The notes beneath the pieces are model-generated. The model worked only from the letters and a program-made list of their open reading frames with translations. It did no database searches and was not told the origin of the DNA. A DNA stretch of 64,000 bases from Pedobacter panaciterrae (GTDB lineage Bacteria; Bacteroidota; Bacteroidia; Sphingobacteriales; Sphingobacteriaceae), in NCBI RefSeq assembly GCF_001636695.1, contig NZ_LGEL01000020.1:1-64000 (forward strand), in the 5' to 3' direction. Positions 53,739-62,800 of this stretch are shown piece by piece (positions within the stretch are counted from its first letter, which is position 1; the number at the start of each line of letters is the position of its first letter). The position numbers and the translations under genes were made by a program.

Positions 53739-54584
53739 TTATTTTCTATCAAGAACATCTTTGATCTTGTTTGCATTTTCCATTAACTCACTAAGGTAAG
53801 CCCAGTTCTCTTTTTCAATACAAGATTTAAATTTCCTGAGTTGAGAAATATGTTCGTTTAATACATCAAGTACATTCTCCTTGTTCTGTTTAAATATAGG
53901 CATCCACATCGCAGGACTACTTTTTGCTAGCCTTACCGTACTTTCGAAACCCGCACTGGCCAATTCAAATATTGCATTCTCCTCTTTTTCTTTTTCAAGA
54001 ACAGTATTAGCCAGGGCAAAAGAAGTAATGTGGGAAATATGACTTACATAAGCTACGTGTACATCATGATCTTTTCCTTCCATGTATACGTTATACATAC
54101 CCAACAAAGTATACAATTGCTCAACAGTTTCAAGTGCATCTTTATCGCTTTCCGAGGCATTGCAGATTACATTTGCCCGGCCCTCAAAAGCATCCGTTGT
54201 TGCGGCTTCCGGCCCGCTGAATTCAGTACCCCACATTGGGTGTGTGGCTATATACCTGCCTCTATTTACATGTCCCTTTACTGCCTCCAGTAAGGATGTT
54301 TTAGTAGATCCAGTATCAAATACAACCTGCCTGGTTACCTGATCCAGCACGCGGGGTAACAATGCAGAACAAACACTTACCGGCGCACTCAATATAACAA
54401 TATCGCTATTGGCTATTGCGTTGTCCAAATCAGTTATTTCATCAACAATTCCAAGTTCCAAAGCCTTCTGTGCATGCGTCTCCTGACTGTCTACACCAAA
54501 TATTCTTGAGGCAAAGCCTTTTTGCCTTAACACCAAAGCCATGGAACCACCAATAAGTCCGAGCCCGACTACTGCTATTTTCAT
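53739..54584 (-). CDS. tyrA: Prephenate dehydrogenase
   Basis: Tyrosine biosynthesis: oxidative decarboxylation of prephenate to 4-hydroxyphenylpyruvate with NAD(P)+. The 281-residue protein has an N-terminal Rossmann fold (VVGLGLIGGSMALVLR), STKTSLLEAV, the active-site region THPMWGTEFSGPEAA, and a helical C-terminal dimerisation domain with HVAYVSHISHITSFALAN. It lacks fused chorismate mutase or ACT domains. It lies 36 bp downstream of the aminotransferase gene, with which it should cooperate. Confidence 0.93.
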   Translation of the reverse strand: MKIAVVGLGLIGGSMALVLRQKGFASRIFGVDSQETHAQKALELGIVDEITDLDNAIANSDIVILSAPVSVCSALLPRVLDQVTRQVVFDTGSTKTSLLEAVKGHVNRGRYIATHPMWGTEFSGPEAATTDAFEGRANVICNASESDKDALETVEQLYTLLGMYNVYMEGKDHDVHVAYVSHISHITSFALANTVLEKEKEENAIFELASAGFESTVRLAKSSPAMWMPIFKQNKENVLDVLNEHISQLRKFKSCIEKENWAYLSELMENANKIKDVLDRK

Positions 54585-54620
54585 TAATCAAATTTAATTA
54601 TTAGTATCTGTCTTTTTATA

Positions 54621-55772
54621 TTATTTACTGATCCTGGTTATAGCCTGTTCAAACCTCGAAAGGTCACCACAAAGGCTAATCCTGATATATCTGTTTCCCT
54701 GACTTCCAAATATACCGCCCGGAGTTAGAAAAACGCTTGCACCATAAAGGATTTCATCACTAAGTGCATAAGCATCTTCATAATGATCCGGAATTTTTGC
54801 CCAAACAAATAAACCAACTTGTTTAAGCCCATAGCTGCACCCCAGAATATCAAGTATACGGTACACCTTAGCTCTTCTTTCTGCATATATGCTATTGATA
54901 TGGCTGTACCAATCAGCACCCAGGCTTAAAGCCTTTGCTGCTGCCAGTTGCAGAGGCAGGAACATCCCACTATCCATATTGCTCTTGAACCTTAATACTT
55001 CTTCTATGCGTTCTTTTGATCCGCAAAGCATGCCGATACGCCAACCGGCCATATTATGAGATTTGCTTAAAGAATTCAGCTCCAATACCACTTCTTTAGC
55101 ACCCGGCACCGACAAAAGACTTACAGGATTATCATTCAGAATAAAACTATAAGGATTATCATGTACCAGCAGAATATGATTATCCTTAGCAAACTGCACC
55201 AGTTTATCAAACAACCCGGGATTGGCTTGCTGACCTGTAGGCATATGTGGATAATTAACAAACATCAGTTTCACCTTGCTTAGATCCATAGCAGCCAGTG
55301 CTTCAAAATCCGGATACCAATTATGCTCTTCCTGTAAAAGATAACCAACTGACTTACCGCCTGCCAATTTCACAGCACTTGCATAAGTAGGATAACCCGG
55401 GTCAGGGATCAATGCCTCATCACCCTCATTCAGATAAGTCATACAGATATGCATGATACCTTCTTTTGAACCAAGCAATGGTAATACTTCTGTATCAGGA
55501 TCAAGTGTAACCTGATACCATTGTTGATACCAATCTGCAAAAGCCTGTCGCAATGCAGGTACCCCCTTATAGCCTTGATAACCGTGAACGCCCGGCTTGC
55601 CTGCCTCCTCCTGCAATGTCCTGATTACATCAGGATGAGGTGGAAGATCGGGACTGCCGATACCTAAATTAATAATGTTTTTGCCTTCTTTATTCAGGGA
55701 ATCTATCTCCCTGAGTTTTTGGGAGAAGTAGTATTCACTAACCCCCTCCATTCTTTTTGCAATCATGATCAA
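54621..55772 (-). CDS. PLP-dependent class I/II aminotransferase (likely aromatic)
   Basis: 383-residue fold-type I aminotransferase: GIGSPDLPPHPDV near the N-terminus, PDPGYPTYASAVKLAGG, MFVNYPHMPTGQ, LLVHDNPYSFI, the PLP lysine in LNSLSKSHNMAGWRIG, and a conserved C-terminal NRYIRISLCGDLSRFEQA. Being next to tyrA suggests transamination of aromatic keto acids or prephenate. In many Bacteroidota this gene lies between pheA and tyrA; pheA and DAHP synthase are not adjacent here. Start could be 55772, 55766 or 55751; Met-Ile-Met doubling makes it uncertain. Confidence 0.9.
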   Translation of the reverse strand: MIMIAKRMEGVSEYYFSQKLREIDSLNKEGKNIINLGIGSPDLPPHPDVIRTLQEEAGKPGVHGYQGYKGVPALRQAFADWYQQWYQVTLDPDTEVLPLLGSKEGIMHICMTYLNEGDEALIPDPGYPTYASAVKLAGGKSVGYLLQEEHNWYPDFEALAAMDLSKVKLMFVNYPHMPTGQQANPGLFDKLVQFAKDNHILLVHDNPYSFILNDNPVSLLSVPGAKEVVLELNSLSKSHNMAGWRIGMLCGSKERIEEVLRFKSNMDSGMFLPLQLAAAKALSLGADWYSHINSIYAERRAKVYRILDILGCSYGLKQVGLFVWAKIPDHYEDAYALSDEILYGASVFLTPGGIFGSQGNRYIRISLCGDLSRFEQAITRISK

Positions 55773-56053
55773 AAATTACTTTTACCCTGAAACAGTGATA
55801 ACCGAAATTACAATAGCATATACAATATCAGGCTCAGTACTGAGACTGGGCAAGATTTTGAATAATTCAGACATTAAGCCCCTATAGATTGGTTGATCAG
55901 TAAAAAACTGTTTTCTTTCCAGCCATAAAAATAGGTTTTTAATCGAGAAAATTAAGTCATAATTTTCATAGAAAAATAATCATCTGAATAGGCTCAATGG
56001 AAGTTTTAAAATACCCAAATCACATTTCCAAATACAGTTCTAATAATTTTAAG

Positions 56054-56087
56054 TTGATTCTGTCTTAACATTCGTCTTTTAAATTTG
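56054..56087 (+). promoter_or_regulatory. Bacteroidota promoter for the second sigma/fecR locus
   Basis: TAAATTTG at 56080-56087 is an exact TAnnTTTG box, with TTG at 56054-56056 23 bases upstream (upper end of normal spacing). The start site would lie a few bases before the ATG at 56101. The rest of 55773-56053 is AT-rich with no other feature seen. Confidence 0.6.
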
Positions 56088-56100
56088 TGGCATTATTCAA

Positions 56101-56691
56101 ATGAAGAGTTTATCCGACAGTCAGCTACTACACTACATTAGTCAAGATAATGTAATGGCATTTGAGGTACTGTTTGAAAGGCACTGGGATAAACTCTATA
56201 GAATTGCACTATCTAGAGTACAGGATACTGATGATGCACAGGATATTTTACAAGAAGTATTTATCAGCATATGGAACCGCAGGAATAGTATAATTATAAA
56301 GACCTCACTGGAAGGTTACCTTATCGGTGCCCTTAAATTTGCAGTAATCACTCACTTGCGCTCACAAAAAGTCAAGCAAGACCAATTAACTGAAGCTATA
56401 CAGCGCATGAATATTATGGAAAATGCGATCCATGATCTATCTGATTATTTTTTATTGGAAAAAACATTAGAAGATGCCATTAATTCAATGCCTTTAATGC
56501 TAAAACAAGTTTATCTGCTTCGTAGCGACAACCTGTCTGTGAAAGAAATTGCAGATAAATTAGGGCTTGCAGACCAAACAGTTAAAAATTATATTGCTGA
56601 AGTACTTAGACGTCTGCGAATTGTGATCTCTAGAAAGTACCCCGAGGAATACCTTGGTATTATTGCAGCAATTTATGCACTCATTAATTAA
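56101..56691 (+). CDS. ECF RNA polymerase sigma factor (FecI-like)
   Basis: 196-residue ECF sigma factor. Region 2 at about 18-85 (FEVLFERHWDKLYRIALSRV; DILQEVFISIWNRRNS) and region 4 at about 125-180 (MPLMLKQVYLLRSDNLSVKEIADKLGLADQTVKNYI). It is followed by fecR, an STN-SusC and SusD, the standard cell-surface signalling order. The start agrees with the promoter at 56080-56087. Confidence 0.93.
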   Translation: MKSLSDSQLLHYISQDNVMAFEVLFERHWDKLYRIALSRVQDTDDAQDILQEVFISIWNRRNSIIIKTSLEGYLIGALKFAVITHLRSQKVKQDQLTEAIQRMNIMENAIHDLSDYFLLEKTLEDAINSMPLMLKQVYLLRSDNLSVKEIADKLGLADQTVKNYIAEVLRRLRIVISRKYPEEYLGIIAAIYALIN

Positions 56692-56759
56692 CATAAACTT
56701 GATCTAAAATTTAAGTACCGTTTGGGCTTTTTTACGACTCCCTTGTAAGAACCCCTATA

Positions 56760-57707
56760 ATGGACTCAAGTAAATTCAATAAACTATTAGGCAGATATCT
56801 GAAGGGTGATGCCAACGAAACTGAAAATGCACTCATTAATGCCTGGTACAAATCTTACAACTCAAATGAGGAGTTAGTCAGGATAGATGAGATTGAAAGC
56901 GAAAATTCAAAAAAAATTGTCAGGAAACGTTTAATAATCGCAATTAAGCCTACCGAAAGAACAAATATCAAAAGGATCAGGCAGCTTAGTATTGCAGCAA
57001 GTGTCCTGATCTGCTTTACTCTTGGGCTACTTTACTATAACCAACTACCCAAAAGCAACGGCTTGCTATCGTACTCGGAAATTAGCACTGGCATAGGTCG
57101 AATTAAAAAAGTAACACTTCCAGACAATTCTGTAGTCTGGATCAATGCTGCTACCAAAATCAGGGTTCCATCTAATTATACAGGGAAGGTGCGCGAGGTA
57201 TATCTTGATGAGGGGGAAGCTTTTTTCAAGGTAACAAAGAACCCGAATCGTCCTTTTATTGTCCATACCGGAAAAATTAATATCAGGGTTTTGGGAACCA
57301 GTTTCAATGTCAGATCCTATCCTACTATAGCGGAGCAAAAAGTTCAGGTAGCAACTGGTCTTGTACAGGTTAGTAATAAAAACAAAACTCTTGGACTGCT
57401 GAAACACGGGCAACAGTTAACCTACAACACCTTAAATAACAACATAACAGTCGATTCCATAAATACAGAACGAATGACCTGGAACAATGGAAATGTTTAC
57501 ATGGAACAGATCTCCTTCAGTGAATTGGCTTTGATTTTACATAACACTTACGGACTTAATTTAAAGGCCGGCTCAAAAAAAGTAGATGCTTATCACTTTA
57601 CGCTTAAGCTTAGTCACAGCCAACCAATAGAAAGCATTTTAAAAGCAATTAGTATGATTCACAATACCAATTACAGAAAGGAGGGCAACGACATCATAAT
57701 TTACTAA
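56760..57707 (+). CDS. FecR-family anti-sigma factor
   Basis: 315-residue anti-sigma factor with one membrane helix at about 80-97 (IAASVLICFTLGLLYY), a periplasmic FecR domain (about 120-210, KVTLPDNSVVWINAATKIRV; GEAFFKVTKNPNRPFIVHTGKINIRVLGTSF) and a DUF4974-like C-terminal domain. It pairs with the preceding sigma factor and should be switched by the STN domain of the receptor at 57800. Confidence 0.93.
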   Translation: MDSSKFNKLLGRYLKGDANETENALINAWYKSYNSNEELVRIDEIESENSKKIVRKRLIIAIKPTERTNIKRIRQLSIAASVLICFTLGLLYYNQLPKSNGLLSYSEISTGIGRIKKVTLPDNSVVWINAATKIRVPSNYTGKVREVYLDEGEAFFKVTKNPNRPFIVHTGKINIRVLGTSFNVRSYPTIAEQKVQVATGLVQVSNKNKTLGLLKHGQQLTYNTLNNNITVDSINTERMTWNNGNVYMEQISFSELALILHNTYGLNLKAGSKKVDAYHFTLKLSHSQPIESILKAISMIHNTNYRKEGNDIIIY

Positions 57708-57709
57708 AA

Positions 57710-57735
57710 AACCGGATTGCTCTAACAACCCGGTT
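57710..57735 (+). terminator. Hairpin between fecR and susC
   Basis: 10-bp stem with one mismatch, arms 57710-57719 and 57726-57735, 6-base loop, starting 3 bases after the fecR stop. It is followed by ATATC rather than a T-run, so it is a partial terminator or RNA-processing stem. It separates regulatory from structural genes. Confidence 0.5.
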
Positions 57736-57799
57736 ATATCAAGCCTTAAGGCTTAATTGTTACTCAGCTCATCTTTTAATTTACCAAGTAATCAAAAAT

Positions 57800-60700
57800 A
57801 TGAAAATTTCACTACTGTTTTCAATGCAAACTATGCGAACTACAGTTTTATCATTTACAATACTTATCACAACGGGTTTATTATCCGTTCACGCCACCAC
57901 TGTCGATGCACAGGCAATGGACGAGCGTATTAATGTAGAATTTAAGCAAGAGACGCTACTATCTGCTATAAAAAAATTGGAAAAAAAGAGCACTGCAATC
58001 TTTGCATACGATCAGGAATATCTGGGACTGAAAAATAAAGTTGTTAAAGATATCCTTTTCAAAAATGAACGAATGGCTGTTATACTTGAATTTCTACTCA
58101 AAGATTATGGCATCAGTTACCAGCAACAGGCAGGAAATATTCTACTCAACAAAAAAATAAAATTGGTAACTGTAACCGGTAAAATTACTGATGAAAAAGG
58201 AGAGCCGTTACCGGGAGTTTCTGTTTCTGTAAAAGGAAAACAACTCCACACTAGCTCCAATTTGTCGGGGAATTATACTTTACAAATTCCTGATCTTAAT
58301 GCAACATTGGTATTCAGTTTTATCGGGTATCTCAGTCAGGAAATCAATCTCAATTCCGAAACCAATATTAATATAAGTATGAGGCCGGATGTTCAGGCCT
58401 TAAGTGAGATTGTTGTAACGGCACTTAACATCGAAAAAAGCGAAAGAAGTCTGGGTTATTCCATTGCCAGGCTCGATGGATCCAGAGTAAATACAGTGCA
58501 AACACCTAATCTTATCAATGCACTTTCTGGTAAAGTAGCTGGTGTAGACATTGGAAATACAGCTAATGGCGTTGCAGGCACCAAGAGAGTAGTTATTCGC
58601 GGCGCATCTTCTTTAACAGGGAACAACCAGCCACTTTGGGTTGTAGATGGAATTCCGATCAATACTACCAGTCTTGGCGGCTTAGCCTCAAATACACCCG
58701 AAGGTGGAATTGACTACGGAGATGGGCTAACAGGAATCAATCCTGACGACATCCAAAGCATCAGCGTACTTAAAGGAAATGCCGCAGCTGCACTGTATGG
58801 CTCCAGAGCATCAAATGGAGTGATCCTGATCACAACAAAAAGCGGAAAATCAGCCAGGGGGAAAATGAATATCGATTTCAGCTCATCTTTACTAGTTGAC
58901 AGATTGATCAATCATGCAAATTTTCAAAACATATACGGGCAAAGCGCCATTAACCAGCCTAATGCAACAGACCTTCCAACAAGTGCTGATAATGCCAAAG
59001 GATCCGACAGCTGGGGGCATAAACTGGATGGAACACCTACCATACAATTCGACGGAGTAGTTAGACCGTTCAGTGCGGTAAAAGACAATTATGAACGTTT
59101 TTTTAATACAGGGAGTACTATTAATAACACAATAGCCTTATCTGGAAACAGTGAAAACCAGGATTACCGGGCATCACTTTCTGACCTTAGAAATACAGAT
59201 ATTGTTCCCAATGCAAATTTTGCCCGCAGCAGCATCAATACCAAAGCACATTCAAAATTTGGAAAATTAGACGTAGATGTTGTACTGAACTACATATACG
59301 AAAAAGCGAACAACAGACCATACATAGGTGGCAATCATGATAACCAATTTTACTCGTTATTATATTTACCCAATAGTCTGGATGTTGAAACCTTAAAGCC
59401 AGGATATGATGCCAATGGACGGGAACTCCTTTACACACAGGGTGTATCTAATCCTTATTACATCGTCAATAAAGAAAAGGAACTTGATACCAGGGGAAGA
59501 CTTACAGGTTCATTGAGTTTAAAATACCAATTTACAAGCTGGTTATACACAAGAGGTAGATTAACGCGTGACAATTCTCTGGCCAAAAGATTTCAGTATA
59601 TCCCTGATGGAAATGCATCTTCAAGTTTCCCTTATAATTCACCCAGCAATATTGGAGGTATACTCAACCAGCGCATAATAGACAATACGGAGAACAACTA
59701 TGAATTACTTATTGGTGTAGACCCTGCACTTAAAGGAACATTTACAGTTAACGGATTTATTGGCAGCAACATCAACTGGAGGACTGCCTCTCAGGCAATA
59801 ACCTCTGGGAATACTTTCACAGTTCCGGGGGTTTATACTTTTAATAATCTGACTACAAAACTACCATCAACCTCAGAGAGCAGACAACGAACCAACTCAC
59901 TTTTTGGTAACATTGAATTTGCCTATAAGCAATACTTATATTTAACACTTACCGGAAGGAATGACTGGTTTTCAACCCTGCCAATGAGCAATAACAATTT
60001 GTTCTACCCTTCAGCAGCTTTATCTTTTGTATTTACCGAAGCAGTAAAACTTCCTTCGGCAATTTCTTATGGTAAACTCAGACTCTCTACTGCTCAGGTC
60101 AGCGGCGATACTGATCCTTATCAGCTGGATTTGAGTTATGCGCTTGATCCATTGCAATACAACAGTACTGTTCCGCTACAAACTGTAGCCACCAGCAATA
60201 TTCCAAACAGATTCCTTAAGCCTCTTTTATCTAAAGATTATGAAATTGGCATGGAGATGGACTTTCTATCAGGACGTTTTGGATTTGATATTGCATACTA
60301 CAAACGTCAGATAAAGGACGATATAGTTCAAACAGCAGTATCCAGCGCTACTACCTATTCTACTGCTGTTCTCAATGTTGGAAAAATGCAAAACAGCGGA
60401 GTTGAAATATTGCTTAGAGGAATACCTGTAAAATCCAGAGATTTTACCTGGGATATTACCACTACCTTTTCTAAAAATGACAACAAAGTAATTGCCTTAG
60501 GAAACGGGGTACAGGGCGCACCTATCCAATTGGCTACCTCTAAAAGTGGTAATGCTTCTATACAGCTGGAAGAAGGTAGACGATACGCAGCCATCTACGG
60601 TTTTACCTACATGCGCGACGATCAAGGCCGAAAAGTAATGGATAGCCGGGGCTTCCCGCTTGCAAGTGCAAAAGCAGGGTTTTTAGGTTACGGTACTTAC

Positions 60701-61225
60701 GACAAGTTGTTTGGCTTTAGTAATACCTTTACCTACAAAAACATCTCTTTATATGCACTGGTTGATGGAAAATTCGGAGCTGTAATCTATTCTGAAACTA
60801 ATGCTACATCCTACAAAAATGGCAAGCACAAAGCAACGCTCATTGGCCGGGAAGATGGCATACTTGCCGAAGGTGTAAACCAGCAGGGAGAACAAAATAC
60901 AGTAAGGGTACCGGCTGTAAATATCAGTTCTTATTACAATCAGATAGGGTCTATATCTGAACAATTTATCTACGATGCCAGCTTTTTAAAGCTTAGAGAA
61001 GTAGCATTAAGGTATAAGTTCCCTGATAAAATCATTAATAAGATTGGAATCAGCAATGCGTCAATTTCACTGGTAGCCAGAAACCTATTCACTATTTATA
61101 AAGACAAGAACCTTGACAATGTTGATCCGGAGAGTAACATAGCAAGCAACAATCAACAGGGAATAGAAAGAATGGTCTATCCCGCAACCAGAAACCTTGG
61201 CCTTACTTTAAAGTTCGGATTATAG
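57800..61225 (+). CDS. SusC/RagA-family TonB-linked outer-membrane protein with STN domain
   Basis: 1141-residue receptor. After the signal peptide (1 to about 38) come STN (about 45-118, INVEFKQETLLSAIKKLEKK), a CarboxypepD-reg-like domain (about 122-200, VTGKITDEKGEPLPGVSVSV), a plug with VVIRGASSLTGNNQPLWVVD and AAALYGSRASNGVILITTKSG, and a barrel ending LGLTLKFGL. The STN domain fits control by the FecR/sigma pair upstream. Its likely lid is the SusD protein at 61247, and the PhoX-like gene downstream hints at an organophosphate-related ligand. Confidence 0.95.
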   Translation: MKISLLFSMQTMRTTVLSFTILITTGLLSVHATTVDAQAMDERINVEFKQETLLSAIKKLEKKSTAIFAYDQEYLGLKNKVVKDILFKNERMAVILEFLLKDYGISYQQQAGNILLNKKIKLVTVTGKITDEKGEPLPGVSVSVKGKQLHTSSNLSGNYTLQIPDLNATLVFSFIGYLSQEINLNSETNINISMRPDVQALSEIVVTALNIEKSERSLGYSIARLDGSRVNTVQTPNLINALSGKVAGVDIGNTANGVAGTKRVVIRGASSLTGNNQPLWVVDGIPINTTSLGGLASNTPEGGIDYGDGLTGINPDDIQSISVLKGNAAAALYGSRASNGVILITTKSGKSARGKMNIDFSSSLLVDRLINHANFQNIYGQSAINQPNATDLPTSADNAKGSDSWGHKLDGTPTIQFDGVVRPFSAVKDNYERFFNTGSTINNTIALSGNSENQDYRASLSDLRNTDIVPNANFARSSINTKAHSKFGKLDVDVVLNYIYEKANNRPYIGGNHDNQFYSLLYLPNSLDVETLKPGYDANGRELLYTQGVSNPYYIVNKEKELDTRGRLTGSLSLKYQFTSWLYTRGRLTRDNSLAKRFQYIPDGNASSSFPYNSPSNIGGILNQRIIDNTENNYELLIGVDPALKGTFTVNGFIGSNINWRTASQAITSGNTFTVPGVYTFNNLTTKLPSTSESRQRTNSLFGNIEFAYKQYLYLTLTGRNDWFSTLPMSNNNLFYPSAALSFVFTEAVKLPSAISYGKLRLSTAQVSGDTDPYQLDLSYALDPLQYNSTVPLQTVATSNIPNRFLKPLLSKDYEIGMEMDFLSGRFGFDIAYYKRQIKDDIVQTAVSSATTYSTAVLNVGKMQNSGVEILLRGIPVKSRDFTWDITTTFSKNDNKVIALGNGVQGAPIQLATSKSGNASIQLEEGRRYAAIYGFTYMRDDQGRKVMDSRGFPLASAKAGFLGYGTYDKLFGFSNTFTYKNISLYALVDGKFGAVIYSETNATSYKNGKHKATLIGREDGILAEGVNQQGEQNTVRVPAVNISSYYNQIGSISEQFIYDASFLKLREVALRYKFPDKIINKIGISNASISLVARNLFTIYKDKNLDNVDPESNIASNNQQGIERMVYPATRNLGLTLKFGL

Positions 61226-61246
61226 CTATCATAAATCAGGTATAAA

Positions 61247-62776
61247 ATGAAAATTATCATGACAAAAAATAATAGAAATTTCGGTTTAACTATTTCCATC
61301 ATCATTGCAGTTATGTTTTCAGCCTGCGACAAGGGCTTCGAAGATATCAATAAAAGTGTTGATTTTGTATCCACTCCCAATCTGGATTATGAACTACCAT
61401 ATGTTCAGCTTACCATGCTGGACAAGAATTATTATACCCATGCTTATTATGCAGGGGCATATTCCAATCAGCTCAATACCAACAAAGATTTCCCCTCAAT
61501 TACCGCTTATAAGGATGCCGAGATGTCTGAACACTTTGTATGGATCTACAAAAACCCTTTAAAAACAGTTATTGATTTAATCGATCACGCAAAATCAGAT
61601 CCTGCGAAAGTAAATTACCTGAGTATGGGTAGAATACTTAAGGTTTATCTATTCCATCACCTTACAGATTCATACGGAGACATTCCTTATTTCCAGGCTG
61701 GAAAAGGATATACAGATCAGATCATGACCCCGGAATATGATACCCAGCAGGCAATTTACCAGGATATGTTTAAAGAGCTTAATGAAGCAGCAATTGCTTT
61801 TGACGGCAAAAGAGACGTTCCAGCTTCATCAGATATTGTATACAAAGGAAATTTGGACAAATGGAAAAGGTTTGCTTACAGCCTAATGCTCAGGCTAGGT
61901 TTACGTATAATGGAGGCCGATCCGGTAAGTGGAAAGAAATGGATAGAAACTGCTATAGCAGGCGGTTTAATGAAAACTAATGATGACAGCTTTGTTGTGA
62001 ATTATACTTCTCAGCGTGCCGGAACAGGAACTACATCAAACGGTGTTCCTCATATTTTTATCAGCTCAAGCTACATCGCAACCTACCGTTTGGCAGCTCC
62101 ATTTGTAGATTCATTAAAAAACCATAATGATCCGCGTACCCTGGTTTATTGCATGAGACTTACTGCCCCCTTTAGTTCCTATCATGATGGTGACCATACT
62201 TTTGCAAATCAGCAGGGTTATCCTCAGTTTAATAGCATCGCCGAATCGAGAAATAACTTTTCAGTGTCTAATATCAAAACATTCGGCCGGTATGATGCCC
62301 CTTATATACACCTAAGCTATGCACAGGTAAAGTTCCAGCTCGCCGAATGTATGCTTCGGCAAATTGTACCTGGAAATACTATGGATGTAAAAACCAATTA
62401 TGATGAGGGTGTAAGGGCTGCGATGAGTCAGCTCTCTATTTATGGAAATGACGGAGTAATTACTTCTGATCAACAAAATGAATACTTAAAAAATAATCCA
62501 TTCAATCTTGTCAGAGGATTAGAAATGATTAATACTCAATACTGGATCGAAACGCACTACAACTGGTATGAAAGCTGGGCAAATATGCGTAGAAGCGGCT
62601 TTCCAGACACATATAGTAAACTTGACCTAAGCCTCAGCGGAAATCTGGGCACTGAGTTGCCAAGAAGATTATTTTATCCACGTGCAGAATACACAGCAAA
62701 CCCGGGCATTCAAAAAGCGATAGAAAGACAAGGACCAGATTTAACAAGCACCAGAATTTGGTGGAATAAAAAATAA
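61247..62776 (+). CDS. SusD-like lipoprotein (SusD-like_2 type)
   Basis: 509-residue lipoprotein (AVMFSACDKGFEDIN) resembling the SusD/RagB SusD-like_2 branch: LDYELPYVQLTMLDKNYYTHAYYAG, LKVYLFHHLTDSYGDIPYF, SLMLRLGLRI, and C-terminal QYWIETHYNWYESWANMRRSGFP with LPRRLFYPRAEY. It captures ligand for the SusC partner 21 bp upstream. The start could be 61247 or the second Met at 61259; both keep the signal peptide. Confidence 0.92.
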   Translation: MKIIMTKNNRNFGLTISIIIAVMFSACDKGFEDINKSVDFVSTPNLDYELPYVQLTMLDKNYYTHAYYAGAYSNQLNTNKDFPSITAYKDAEMSEHFVWIYKNPLKTVIDLIDHAKSDPAKVNYLSMGRILKVYLFHHLTDSYGDIPYFQAGKGYTDQIMTPEYDTQQAIYQDMFKELNEAAIAFDGKRDVPASSDIVYKGNLDKWKRFAYSLMLRLGLRIMEADPVSGKKWIETAIAGGLMKTNDDSFVVNYTSQRAGTGTTSNGVPHIFISSSYIATYRLAAPFVDSLKNHNDPRTLVYCMRLTAPFSSYHDGDHTFANQQGYPQFNSIAESRNNFSVSNIKTFGRYDAPYIHLSYAQVKFQLAECMLRQIVPGNTMDVKTNYDEGVRAAMSQLSIYGNDGVITSDQQNEYLKNNPFNLVRGLEMINTQYWIETHYNWYESWANMRRSGFPDTYSKLDLSLSGNLGTELPRRLFYPRAEYTANPGIQKAIERQGPDLTSTRIWWNKK

Positions 62777-62800
62777 TTGAACATTTAAAAAAATAATACA

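Noticed and set aside
57066-57413. 115-codon minus-strand frame inside fecR
   Set aside because: Antisense to conserved FecR motifs; no start context or domain.
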